A stretch of 32,486 nt of DNA from an uncultured Lachnospiraceae bacterium. Its GTDB lineage: Bacteria > Bacillota > Clostridia > Lachnospirales > Lachnospiraceae. The stretch covers positions 1 to 32,486 of the forward strand of contig CAKRWT010000025.1 in NCBI GenBank assembly GCA_934418125.1, written 5' to 3'. Each line of letters opens with the position of its first letter. Positions within the stretch are counted from its first letter, which is position 1. This document shows positions 16,157 through 24,302 of this stretch, piece by piece. Position numbers and translations under genes: made by a program. The notes below the pieces were generated by a model. The model did not search any database. It was not told the origin of the DNA and saw only the letters and a list, made by a program, of their open reading frames with translations.

Positions 16157-17908
16157 ATGAAATATCGTAAAATGATACCTGCGAAGTTCCTGGAACGTCC
16201 GAACCGCTTCATTGCCTATGTGGACATAGCGGGGAAACGGACGAAGGTTCATGTGAAGAATACCGGCAGATGCAAGGAACTGTTACAGGAGAATGCGACA
16301 GTATATCTTGAGGAGAGCGATAATAAGGAGCGCAGCACCGCCTATGATTTGGTGGTGGTAGACAAAGCGGGACGGCTTATCAATATGGATTCCAATGCAC
16401 CGAATAAGGTAGTAGGGGAATGGCTGGAGGCAGGCGGACTTTATGAGGACGTAAGCCTGGTTAAGCCGGAGAAGACTTACGGAAATTCGCGGTTTGATTT
16501 TTACGTGGAGAGCGCGTCGGGAAAGAAGGCATTTCTGGAAGTAAAGGGAGTTACCCTGGAAGAAGATAATGTGGCAGCTTTTCCGGATGCCCCATCAGAA
16601 AGGGCAGTAAAGCATGTGGAAGAGCTGATAACCGCCCATCAGGAAGGCTATGAAGCATATTTAGTCTTTGTGGTGCAGATGAAGGGAGTTGTCCGTGTAG
16701 AGCCTAACTGGAGCACTCAGCCGGCATTTGGAGAGGCACTTCGCAGGGCAAGAAAAGAAGGGGTAAAGCTGTTGTCCTATGATTGTCTGGTGGAGCAGGA
16801 CAGCTTACAGATAGATGAAGCGGTTCCGGTTGTGATTGATTCGTTAGACCGCATAGCAGAACCGCTGTTAGCGTGGTATGACAGAGGGCGGCGTATCCTG
16901 CCGTGGCGGGAGGAGCCTACCCCTTACCATGTCTGGTTGTCAGAGATTATGCTACAGCAGACGAGAGTGGAGGCTGTAAAGCCCTATTATGAGAGATTTT
17001 TAAAGGAATTACCGGATATTGAGAGCCTTGCCGGGGTGGAAGAGGAGAAGCTTCTGAAACTCTGGGAAGGGTTAGGATATTATAATCGTGCCAGAAATTT
17101 GAAGAAAGCAGCGATGCAAATCGTTATAGATTATGATGGTGTAATGCCGGGGACTTATGAAGAACTGGTAAAGCTTCCGGGAATCGGCAGTTATACGGCA
17201 GGAGCGGTATCCTCCATTGCCTTTGGCAATCCCGTACCGGCGGTGGATGGCAATGTACTTCGCATTTTGGCGAGGCTGCGGATGGATGACAGGGATATTC
17301 TGGACGCCAAAGTGAAAAAGGCAGTGGAAGAGGAACTGGCAGTGGTAATGCCAACAGACAGACCGGGTGACTTTAACCAGGCACTGATGGAATTAGGAGC
17401 CATGGTCTGTATTCCGAATGGTATGGCAAAGTGTGAAGAGTGTCCGTGGAAGGAACTGTGCCAGGCAAGAAAAGAAGACAGAGTGCTGGAGTTCCCAAAG
17501 AAGGCACCCAAAAAGCCACGGAGTATCGAGGAGAAAACCATTCTTGTGCTGCAGGATGCGGAGAAGGTGGCACTGCATAAGAGACCGGCGAAAGGTCTTC
17601 TGGCAGGTATGTATGAGTTTCCATGGCTGGAAGGTCACAGAAGTGAAAAACAGGTACTGGAATATCTGGAAGAGTTGGGGATGAAGGCAATCCGTATCAG
17701 AAAGCTGGAACCGGCGAAGCATATTTTCAGCCATAAGGAATGGCACATGACAGGGTATGCAGTCAGGGTGGATGAACTGGCAGGACTGGGGATGGATAAG
17801 AAAGAGCCATTTCTTTTTATCGACCCGGCAGAGACAAAAGACAAGTACCCGATTCCGTCAGCATTTGCAGCTTATGCAGATTATATGGAAATGAAACGTG
17901 GCATTTAG
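16157..17908 (+). CDS. SfsA-MutY fusion: SfsA-type nuclease joined to adenine DNA glycosylase
   Basis: One uninterrupted frame of 583 residues carries two normally separate proteins. The start ATG at 16157 has GAGG six bases upstream. Residues 1-225 are a complete SfsA: NRFIAYVDIAGKRTKVHV, RFDFYVES and FLEVKGVTLE, where Asp114, Glu128 and Lys130 give a PD-(D/E)XK-like active site. Residues 232-583 are a complete MutY: catalytic Glu263 in LSEIMLQQTR, the helix-hairpin-helix LPGIGSYTAGA with Asp364 in VDGNV, an iron-sulphur motif C418-X7-C426-X2-C429-X5-C435, and a C-terminal NUDIX-like 8-oxoguanine reader starting near 460. MutY removes A paired with 8-oxoG. SfsA has reported nuclease activity but no settled role. 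All visible key residues are intact, so both halves may work. Confidence 0.92.
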   Translation: MKYRKMIPAKFLERPNRFIAYVDIAGKRTKVHVKNTGRCKELLQENATVYLEESDNKERSTAYDLVVVDKAGRLINMDSNAPNKVVGEWLEAGGLYEDVSLVKPEKTYGNSRFDFYVESASGKKAFLEVKGVTLEEDNVAAFPDAPSERAVKHVEELITAHQEGYEAYLVFVVQMKGVVRVEPNWSTQPAFGEALRRARKEGVKLLSYDCLVEQDSLQIDEAVPVVIDSLDRIAEPLLAWYDRGRRILPWREEPTPYHVWLSEIMLQQTRVEAVKPYYERFLKELPDIESLAGVEEEKLLKLWEGLGYYNRARNLKKAAMQIVIDYDGVMPGTYEELVKLPGIGSYTAGAVSSIAFGNPVPAVDGNVLRILARLRMDDRDILDAKVKKAVEEELAVVMPTDRPGDFNQALMELGAMVCIPNGMAKCEECPWKELCQARKEDRVLEFPKKAPKKPRSIEEKTILVLQDAEKVALHKRPAKGLLAGMYEFPWLEGHRSEKQVLEYLEELGMKAIRIRKLEPAKHIFSHKEWHMTGYAVRVDELAGLGMDKKEPFLFIDPAETKDKYPIPSAFAAYADYMEMKRGI

Positions 17909-17991
17909 CACCGGGATATGGTACGATAGTAGGCATATCGGGAAAATGATAACGTAAAAGGGAAAACACAGGAAAGGCATGGTTATAAGAA

Positions 17992-19017
17992 ATGAAATTA
18001 TTGTCAGTGGCAATACCGAGTTATAATTCGGAAGCGTATATGAAGAAGTGCATTGATTCGCTGTTAGTGGGCGGAGAAGATGTGGAGATACTGATTGTGG
18101 ATGATGGCTCCAGGGACAGGACCGGTGCAATTGCAGATGAGTATGCAGCAATGTATCCGTCCATTGTAAAGGCAATCCATAAGGAGAATGGCGGACATGG
18201 TTCTGCGGTCAATGCAGGGCTGGAGAATGCTACCGGATTATATTTCAAAGTAGTAGACAGCGATGACTGGGTAAAGGAAAGCGCATATCACAAGATACTG
18301 GATACCTTGCGGGATATTGTTGCAGGGGATACCACACTGGATATGCTTATCAGCAACTTCGTCTATGAAAAAGAGGGCGAGAAGAAGAACAAGGTAATGA
18401 AGTACCATCATGCGTTACCCCAGGGACAGATTTTTACATGGAAGGATGTAAAGCATTTTCGTAAGGGACAGTATATTTTGATGCATTCTGTTATATATCG
18501 TACCAAATTATTACGGGAATGTGGTTTGAAGCTGCCAGAGCACACTTTCTATGTGGACAACATTTTTGTATTCGAACCATTGCCTTATGTAAAGAACATG
18601 TATTATCTGGATGTGAATTTCTACCGTTATTATATTGGCAGGGAAGGACAGTCTGTGAATGAACAGATAATGATTTCCAGGATTGACCAGCAGATTAAAG
18701 TCAATAAGATTATGGTGGATTATTTTGCAGAGAACAAAGCCAAAATCTTCAGCAGCCGTAAGTTGAAACAGTATATGTTAAATTATCTGGAGATTATCAC
18801 GGTTATTTCTTCTATTTTACTGATTCGTTCCGGCACCGAGGAGAATCTGGAGAAGAAATACGAACTTTGGCAATATATCAAGGAAAAAGACAGCAGGCTG
18901 TTTACAAGATTGCGATATGGAGTCCTTGGAAATTCCATGAATCTGCCGGGGCGGGGCGGCAGAAAGATTTCGGTGGAAGGCTATAAAATCTGCCAGAGAT
19001 TTTTCAAATTTAATTAA
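17992..19017 (+). CDS. Glycosyltransferase family 2
   Basis: This 341-residue protein has a GT-A nucleotide-sugar domain in the first 220 residues: LLSVAIPSYNSEAYMKKCID at the start, LIVDDGSRDRT, NGGHGSAVNAGLENATG and the metal-binding VVDSDDW. The C-terminal 120 residues are helical and charged with no clear membrane helix, so the enzyme is probably peripheral at the membrane. The sugar donor and acceptor cannot be read from sequence. The ribosome site is weak and distant (AGGAAAGG). A strong terminator follows. Downstream, convergent, lies a PAP2 phosphatase. Confidence 0.92.
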   Translation: MKLLSVAIPSYNSEAYMKKCIDSLLVGGEDVEILIVDDGSRDRTGAIADEYAAMYPSIVKAIHKENGGHGSAVNAGLENATGLYFKVVDSDDWVKESAYHKILDTLRDIVAGDTTLDMLISNFVYEKEGEKKNKVMKYHHALPQGQIFTWKDVKHFRKGQYILMHSVIYRTKLLRECGLKLPEHTFYVDNIFVFEPLPYVKNMYYLDVNFYRYYIGREGQSVNEQIMISRIDQQIKVNKIMVDYFAENKAKIFSSRKLKQYMLNYLEIITVISSILLIRSGTEENLEKKYELWQYIKEKDSRLFTRLRYGVLGNSMNLPGRGGRKISVEGYKICQRFFKFN

Positions 19018-19029
19018 TTTTTCAAAATA

Positions 19030-19066
19030 AAAACCGGAGACTATAAAGTTTCCGGTTTTCTTCTAT
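19030..19066. terminator. Bidirectional terminator between the GT2 and PAP2 genes
   Basis: AACCGGAGAC (19032-19041) pairs with GTTTCCGGTT (19048-19057) across a 6-base loop, flanked by A-runs on the left and T-runs on the right. The minus-strand PAP2 stop codon lies inside the hairpin. Confidence 0.85.
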
Positions 19067-19751
19067 TCTTATGTTGTAAGCTATGGTAGAAATTAAGTAG
19101 TACATCTGAGCGATATACGATGCCGTACATGACAGCTGCCATAATAAATGCAGTTGTTACATCAAAGACAGAGTGTTGTTTGATAAACATGGTTGACATA
19201 ATGATGGATACGCAAAGGATGAGCGAACCAATGCGGATTCCTTTTTTCTGCTTGAAATGGTTACTTTTCATGACAGCGATATGGCAGCCAAGGGAATTAT
19301 ATACATGAATGCTTGGCCATAAATTTGTAGGAGTGTCTGTTTTGTATAAGTTGGCAACCAGATGCGTGAACACATTATTCCGTGGCATGGCAACCGGTCT
19401 TAAGTGCTGACCATTAGGCCAAAGTGTGGATATTAACAGAAAGATGGTCATGCCGGTTATCAGGAAGGTACAGGTTCTGAAATAGTCATCTTTGTCTTTA
19501 AAGAAAAAATAGATGACGGTCAGAGCCACATAGCCAAACCAGAGCAGGTAGGGGATTACAAACACCTCACAAAACGGAATGTAATCATCCAATGCCACAT
19601 GGATAATGCGGTAATGACTGGTTACGGTTTTCTCCAGATGGGCAAACCAGAGCATATAGATAATCATATAGGCAAGCATCGGGATTGCATGCTTATATGT
19701 GTGAAAAAACTGAATTGGTTTCGAGAATTTTTCTTTTGGGAAAGTTCTCAT
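19041..19751 (-). CDS. PAP2-superfamily membrane phosphatase
   Basis: This 236-residue polytopic protein has about five or six membrane helices. The three PAP2 motifs are visible: GQHLRP (motif 1 Arg-Pro, near residue 115), PSIHVYNSLG (motif 2, catalytic His, near 147) and KQHSVFDV (motif 3, His and Asp, near 192). Family members dephosphorylate lipid phosphates such as phosphatidic acid or undecaprenyl pyrophosphate on the outer membrane face. Its neighbour on the same strand is a diacylglycerol-kinase-like gene, so opposing lipid-phosphate reactions are conceivable (inference). It has its own promoter at 19855-19882 and an AAGGAAG ribosome site. Confidence 0.88.
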   Translation of the reverse strand: MRTFPKEKFSKPIQFFHTYKHAIPMLAYMIIYMLWFAHLEKTVTSHYRIIHVALDDYIPFCEVFVIPYLLWFGYVALTVIYFFFKDKDDYFRTCTFLITGMTIFLLISTLWPNGQHLRPVAMPRNNVFTHLVANLYKTDTPTNLWPSIHVYNSLGCHIAVMKSNHFKQKKGIRIGSLILCVSIIMSTMFIKQHSVFDVTTAFIMAAVMYGIVYRSDVLLNFYHSLQHKNRRKPETL

Positions 19752-19854
19752 GACTTACACTTCCTTATCTGTAATTTCAATATCGTTCCAGGCAGAATCT
19801 GTATTTCCTGCAAAACAGTATATTTGGAAATCAAACCTCAAACTCATAGAAGAT

Positions 19855-19882
19855 ATAATAGCAGATAACAAACAAAAGTCAA
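19855..19882 (-). promoter_or_regulatory. Sigma-A promoter of the PAP2 gene
   Basis: Read on the minus strand: TTGACT (19882-19877), a 16-base spacer, TATTAT (19860-19855). The gene start lies about 104 bases further on. Confidence 0.5.
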
Positions 19883-19936
19883 AATGCTATTTTCATAAAC
19901 ATTTCTTAATTTTTTATGAAAATATAGCCATTCTGT

Positions 19937-20923
19937 TTAAAACAGAAAACGGATAGTCTGTTTTCGACAGGAAATCTTAATATGGTTTGCTTTCTGATGG
20001 ACTTCGCCATCTGTGTGAACCCACAGAGGAGCAGAAGTATGTAATTCGATTTCGTGGGCACTGTAATGAGTAATGTTTGGAAACACATAGTGTTTTCCCC
20101 AAAAGGCAGTAGGCAGTGCAAAAAGGATAAAAGGTTTGGGAAGCTTACCAACAACGCATAAATCAAGAATACCATCTGTGGCATTGGCAGCGGGACAGAA
20201 CTTGAAGCCACCGCCTTCGTATTGGTGGAGCATGGAAGCCACAAAAAGGAAACGATTCAGATGAATCTGCGTCTTATTATCCAAAATCAAGTCGCAGGCA
20301 ATGGATTTTGCCTGAATCAATTGTTTTAAAGCAATGCCAAGATAGGTCAGCTTGCCTAATTTTAATTTATTCAGAACATCTTTAATGGGGGAAGAGAGTG
20401 CTTCTTCGCAGACTGCAGCATCAAAGCCGATACCGGTGCTGACAGAAAAATATCTGGTGGAGACAGTCTCTTTTATAGAAGAAACCGATTCCGAATCGCA
20501 TGGAACAGGGCAATCCACTTGGTTTACATAAGTTAAAACACCCAAATCCAGTAAGGTGACATTTTCAGAAGCTGCATTTTGCAGGATGCCTTCCAAAAGG
20601 TCCAGGGGAGCTTTGGGCAGTCCCATGTCCCTTGCAAAGTCATTGCTGGAACCGGTTGGAATATAACCAAAGTTGACGCGGGAGAAGTCCGAAACGCCCT
20701 GCAAGGCTTCATTTAAGGTGCCGTCACCGCCCAGAAGGATAATGTTGACAATCCCGGGTGCTTTTTCCGTTATGTCATGAACCAACTGGATGATGTGTCC
20801 GGAATGTCTGGAATAATGCAGCTCATAAGGAATCTGGCGGTCTGCAAAAACCGGTTCTAATTTTTCCCATATCTGAATACCCCGGCCGGATTTGGAAGAA
20901 GGATTTAATATAATATAGAACAT
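19937..20923 (-). CDS. Diacylglycerol/lipid kinase family protein (YegS/DgkB type)
   Basis: The protein has 328 residues from the ATG at 20923, where it opens MFYIILNPSSKSGRG as family members do; GAGG lies 10 bases upstream. In-frame ATGs at 20947 and 20971 would add 8 or 16 atypical residues. It carries the ATP-binding GGDGTLNEAL, the PTGSSNDFARDMG motif (usually GTSNDFAR) and a C-terminal beta-rich half ending in VHTDGEVHQKA. It should phosphorylate a lipid such as diacylglycerol at the membrane, recycling it into phospholipid synthesis. It is divergent from glyA and about 185 bases upstream of the PAP2 gene. Confidence 0.9.
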   Translation of the reverse strand: MFYIILNPSSKSGRGIQIWEKLEPVFADRQIPYELHYSRHSGHIIQLVHDITEKAPGIVNIILLGGDGTLNEALQGVSDFSRVNFGYIPTGSSNDFARDMGLPKAPLDLLEGILQNAASENVTLLDLGVLTYVNQVDCPVPCDSESVSSIKETVSTRYFSVSTGIGFDAAVCEEALSSPIKDVLNKLKLGKLTYLGIALKQLIQAKSIACDLILDNKTQIHLNRFLFVASMLHQYEGGGFKFCPAANATDGILDLCVVGKLPKPFILFALPTAFWGKHYVFPNITHYSAHEIELHTSAPLWVHTDGEVHQKANHIKISCRKQTIRFLF

Positions 20924-21019
20924 ATCTGATGTACCTCGTAACTTCATTTTATGGATTTCCAGTGCATACATACTGAAACAGGAATATCATAACAAAAACA
21001 AAGAGAAAACACTAGAGTA

Positions 21020-21049
21020 TTGCGTAAAAAGATATCTCTATGATATACT
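21020..21049 (+). promoter_or_regulatory. Extended -10 promoter of glyA
   Basis: TTGCGT (21020-21025), an 18-base spacer ending in TGA, and TATACT (21044-21049). It overlaps an in-frame upstream ATG at 21040, which rules that start out. Confidence 0.7.
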
Positions 21050-21111
21050 TACAGACAGCTAAGGCAAATATTATAAAATTATCAAATAATATTGAAAGGC
21101 AGGAAGAAGGA

Positions 21112-22350
21112 ATGTATTCATTAGATGAAGTAAGAAACGTAGACCCTGAAATCGCACAGGCAATCGTGGCTGAACAGGAACGTCAGAACTCTCATATTGA
21201 GCTGATTGCATCAGAAAACTGGGTAAGCAAGGCTGTTATGGCAGCAATGGGAAGCCCATTGACGAACAAATATGCAGAAGGCTATCCGGGAAAAAGATAT
21301 TATGGTGGTTGTGAATGTGTAGACGTAGTAGAGAATCTGGCAAGGGACAGAGCAAAGGAACTGTTCGGTTGCGAGTATGTCAACGTACAGCCTCATTCCG
21401 GTGCACAGGCTAATATGGCAGTCTTTTTTGCTGTAATGGAGCCGGGAGATACTTTTATGGGAATGAACTTAGACCATGGCGGACACTTATCCCATGGTTC
21501 GCCGGTTAATATGTCTGGTAAATACTTCCACTGTGTGCCTTATGGTGTAAATGATGAAGGCTTCCTTGATTATGATGAGGTCCGCCGCATTGCATTAGAG
21601 TGCAAACCGAAGATGATTGTGGCTGGTGCTTCTGCCTATGCCAGAACCATTGATTTTAAGAAATTCAGGGAAATCGCAGATGAAGTTGGTGCAGTACTGA
21701 TGGTAGACATTGCACACATTGCAGGTCTTGTGGCAGCCGGACTTCATCCAAGCCCGATTCCTTATGCGCATGTGACAACCACAACAACCCATAAGACACT
21801 TCGTGGTCCTCGTGGCGGTATGATTATGTCCAGCCAGGAAGTAGCGGACAAATATAACTTTAACAAGGCTATTTTCCCGGGAATTCAGGGTGGTCCTCTG
21901 ATGCATGTCATTGCAGCAAAGGCAGTCTGCTTTAAAGAAGCCCTGTCCCCTGATTTCAAGGTATATATGCAGAACGTGGCTGACAATGCACAGGCATTAT
22001 GTAAAGGCCTGCAGAAGAGAAATATCAAGATTGTATCCGATGGTACAGATAACCATCTTATGTTAGTTGATTTAACAACTTATGACCTGACTGGTAAAGC
22101 TGTCGAGAAACTTCTGGATGAAGCACACATTACAGCAAACAAAAATACCATTCCAAACGACCCCAAGTCTCCGTTTGTTACAAGCGGTATCCGTCTGGGA
22201 ACTCCTGCTGCAACAAGCCGTGGCTTAAATGCAGAGGATATGGATCAGGTAGCAGAGGCTATCTCCATCGTCATCAAAGAGGGCGAGGCTGGTATTGAAA
22301 AGGCAAAGGCTATCGTGAAGTCTCTGACAGACCAATATCCGTTAATTTAG
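21112..22350 (+). CDS. glyA: Serine hydroxymethyltransferase
   Basis: This 412-residue PLP enzyme interconverts serine and glycine while charging tetrahydrofolate, the main source of one-carbon units. Visible features are [43 protein letters not shown] and [11 protein letters not shown]. The PLP-binding lysine is in [15 protein letters not shown], with PGIQGGP further on. Length is standard. The ATG at 21112 is preceded by AGGAAGAAGGA. The gene lies alone under its own promoter, so it is a single-gene unit. No purine or glycine riboswitch is visible in the 60-base leader. Confidence 0.97.
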   Translation: MYSLDEVRNVDPEIAQAIVAEQERQNSHIELIASENWVSKAVMAAMGSPLTNKYAEGYPGKRYYGGCECVDVVENLARDRAKELFGCEYVNVQPHSGAQANMAVFFAVMEPGDTFMGMNLDHGGHLSHGSPVNMSGKYFHCVPYGVNDEGFLDYDEVRRIALECKPKMIVAGASAYARTIDFKKFREIADEVGAVLMVDIAHIAGLVAAGLHPSPIPYAHVTTTTTHKTLRGPRGGMIMSSQEVADKYNFNKAIFPGIQGGPLMHVIAAKAVCFKEALSPDFKVYMQNVADNAQALCKGLQKRNIKIVSDGTDNHLMLVDLTTYDLTGKAVEKLLDEAHITANKNTIPNDPKSPFVTSGIRLGTPAATSRGLNAEDMDQVAEAISIVIKEGEAGIEKAKAIVKSLTDQYPLI

Positions 22351-22475
22351 GCTGCTGAAAGAATAGCAGACCATAATTTCTGTAATTCCGAAGCGTACAC
22401 AGAAAGCTCTTAATTCATTGTATAAATGAAAAAAGCAGAAAAAGGGAATCGACAGGAATGGAAAAGGAGAGGGCG

Positions 22476-23378
22476 ATGAACAAGAAGGAATTGAAACGAA
22501 GAGGAAAAGGACTGTTGGCACTGATACTTGCCTTTATGATGATGTTTGGGTCAAGCATGACGGTATTTGCAGGTACTGCGTACGATTTGATTAGTGATCC
22601 GGCAGGTTTAAAGATTGGTGATACTCTGCAAGGTGGTGATATTATTAAAATTGGCACTGGAAGTCTGATTGTTACGATTGATGGTGGTGGTAATATGAAG
22701 GGGTACTATACTAGCACCAGGTATTGTGTTGAATTGCCGGCAGGAGACAAATATCGGGTTGATAGCTATAGCATAGGTGTGAATGAGGTTTGGGATCCAC
22801 TTTATAATGTAGCATTAAGTACCATTTCTGCCACTCCATCCGGCAGCACCGGAAGCACCGGAAATACCAGCACTGAAAGCAATAGCGACGATACAAAGAG
22901 CAAGAACATCAGCCCGGAACTGTCCGAGGAGGAACAATACATTGCAAGACTCAGAAGTGAGTATTGGGAAAACCATGTGCACACCTTTTCCTGGGTGACC
23001 ACGCGGGAGGCAACGGCAGAACAGGATGGAATACAGGAGAACAGGTGCTCCTGCGGACTGGTACAGGACACAACAGTGATCCCGGCAAGCCAGACTTTCG
23101 TTCAGGAATACTATGACGTGGTCAGAAATGCCCCGGCTAACGGAACAGTTTCCTACGACAGTGGCAGCCTGCATACGCTTTCCGATAAGATGCTGAAATA
23201 TCTGTCGGAGAGAAGTGATGTTACAGTGGAGATTTCCTTTGTCTATGAGGGAACTGCTTATAAGATGACGATTCCGGCAGGCTGCGATTACTCTGCACTG
23301 CTTTCCGATGAGGATGCTTTCTACGGCTATTTCTATTTTGCACAGCAGACAGGAGCAAAGATAGAGCCGGTGGCATAG
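22476..23378 (+). CDS. Secreted protein of unknown function
   Basis: The protein has 300 residues from the ATG at 22476 (AGGAGA five to nine bases upstream). A signal peptide has Lys/Arg-rich residues 2-11, a hydrophobic core LLALILAFMMMFG and a likely cut after VFA. The mature part has a Gly/Asp-rich strand region (about 33-110), a Ser/Thr/Gly linker (about 118-145), a short module around HVHTFSWVTTREAT with ENRCSCGL, and a C-terminal module with LHTLSDKMLKYLSERSDVTV. Comparable modules occur, from memory, in Lachnospiraceae surface proteins. There is no LPXTG or lipobox, so it is probably released or loosely cell-associated. Confidence 0.8.
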   Translation: MNKKELKRRGKGLLALILAFMMMFGSSMTVFAGTAYDLISDPAGLKIGDTLQGGDIIKIGTGSLIVTIDGGGNMKGYYTSTRYCVELPAGDKYRVDSYSIGVNEVWDPLYNVALSTISATPSGSTGSTGNTSTESNSDDTKSKNISPELSEEEQYIARLRSEYWENHVHTFSWVTTREATAEQDGIQENRCSCGLVQDTTVIPASQTFVQEYYDVVRNAPANGTVSYDSGSLHTLSDKMLKYLSERSDVTVEISFVYEGTAYKMTIPAGCDYSALLSDEDAFYGYFYFAQQTGAKIEPVA

Positions 23379-23413
23379 GCAGGCAATTATATTTTGAATT
23401 GAGGCATTGTATT

Positions 23414-23451
23414 ACAGGTCTCTGCTGCGAAAGCAGCGGGGACCTGTTTCG
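23414..23451 (+). terminator. Hairpin terminator after the secreted-protein gene
   Basis: A 14-bp stem (23414-23427 with 23434-23447, two G-T pairs) with loop CGAAAG is followed by a short T-run. Confidence 0.75.
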
Positions 23452-23475
23452 TGAAGGAGATTCCGTGTGTCTTTA

Positions 23476-23504
23476 TTGCATGATATTACGGAAGATGGTA
23501 CGAT
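23476..23504 (+). promoter_or_regulatory. Candidate promoter of the second GT2 gene
   Basis: TTGCAT (23476-23481), a 17-base spacer and TACGAT (23499-23504), 32 bases before the start codon. Confidence 0.45.
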
Positions 23505-23536
23505 TAGCATAAAAGTGTGTAATCAGGGTGTAAAAG

Positions 23537-24277
23537 ATGGAAGGAATGAACAAGGCAGAGTTGACGATTCTGATGCCATGTCTGAATGAAGAAAATACGG
23601 TTGCGGCCTGTGTAAAGCAGGCTGGATCTTTTCTGGACAGGGCACGGATTGCGGGAGAAATACTGGTAGTGGATAATGGAAGCACGGATGCTTCCCGGGA
23701 ACGGGCAGTGTCGGCCGGCGCGCGTGTGGTTTCCTGTGTCAGAAGAGGATACGGAAATGCACTGCGGTTTGGAATTGAGCAGGCATCGGGTACCTATGTG
23801 ATCATGGCAGACTGTGATTGCAGCTATTCTTTTGAAAATTTGCAGCCTTTTGTGGAGGATTTCAGGGATGGAGCGGATATGGTGATTGGCAACCGCTTTG
23901 CCTATCCGATGGAAAAGGGTGCCATGTCATTTTCCCATCGATATCTGGGAGTTCCGGTGTTATCGTTTCTGGGGCGGTGCTGCTTTCATAACGGAGTGAG
24001 AGATTTCCATTGTGGACTGCGGGGCGTTTGCAGAGAGAGCTTTCTTGCTTTGCAGTGTGAGTGTGAAGGAATGGAATTTGCCACGGAGATGATTGCAAGG
24101 GCAGCTATGAAAAAGCAGAGGATCAGCCAGGTGCCGGTCCGGTTTTATAAGGATGGAAGAGGACATCGATCCCATCTGCGCACGGTGCGGGATGGGATGA
24201 GACATCTGCTGCTGATCGGGAGTCTTTGGCTGAGACGGAGGACCATCTGCTGTAATGGTAAACAGGCAGAATTTTAA
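23537..24277 (+). CDS. Glycosyltransferase family 2, dolichyl-phosphate-sugar-synthase-like
   Basis: This 246-residue GT-A enzyme has LTILMPCLNEENTVAACV at the start, VVDNGSTDAS, RRGYGNALRFGIEQASG, the metal-binding MADCDCSYSFE and the acceptor-side VRDFHCGLRGVCRES. This layout is close to polyprenyl-phosphate sugar transferases, which load a sugar onto a lipid carrier at the cytoplasmic membrane face. It has no strong membrane helices of its own. The next gene encodes a polytopic membrane protein starting within or just after its end, so a lipid-linked sugar donor and its user is a natural reading. The Cys content is higher than usual for the family. Confidence 0.88.
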   Translation: MEGMNKAELTILMPCLNEENTVAACVKQAGSFLDRARIAGEILVVDNGSTDASRERAVSAGARVVSCVRRGYGNALRFGIEQASGTYVIMADCDCSYSFENLQPFVEDFRDGADMVIGNRFAYPMEKGAMSFSHRYLGVPVLSFLGRCCFHNGVRDFHCGLRGVCRESFLALQCECEGMEFATEMIARAAMKKQRISQVPVRFYKDGRGHRSHLRTVRDGMRHLLLIGSLWLRRRTICCNGKQAEF

Positions 24278-24302
24278 AGAGAATAGAGAGGACAGGGGAA
24301 AC

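Noticed and set aside
21040..21111. Longer N-terminus of glyA
   Set aside because: The upstream ATG lies inside the -10 region of the gene's own promoter, and the family starts at MYSLDEV-like residues.
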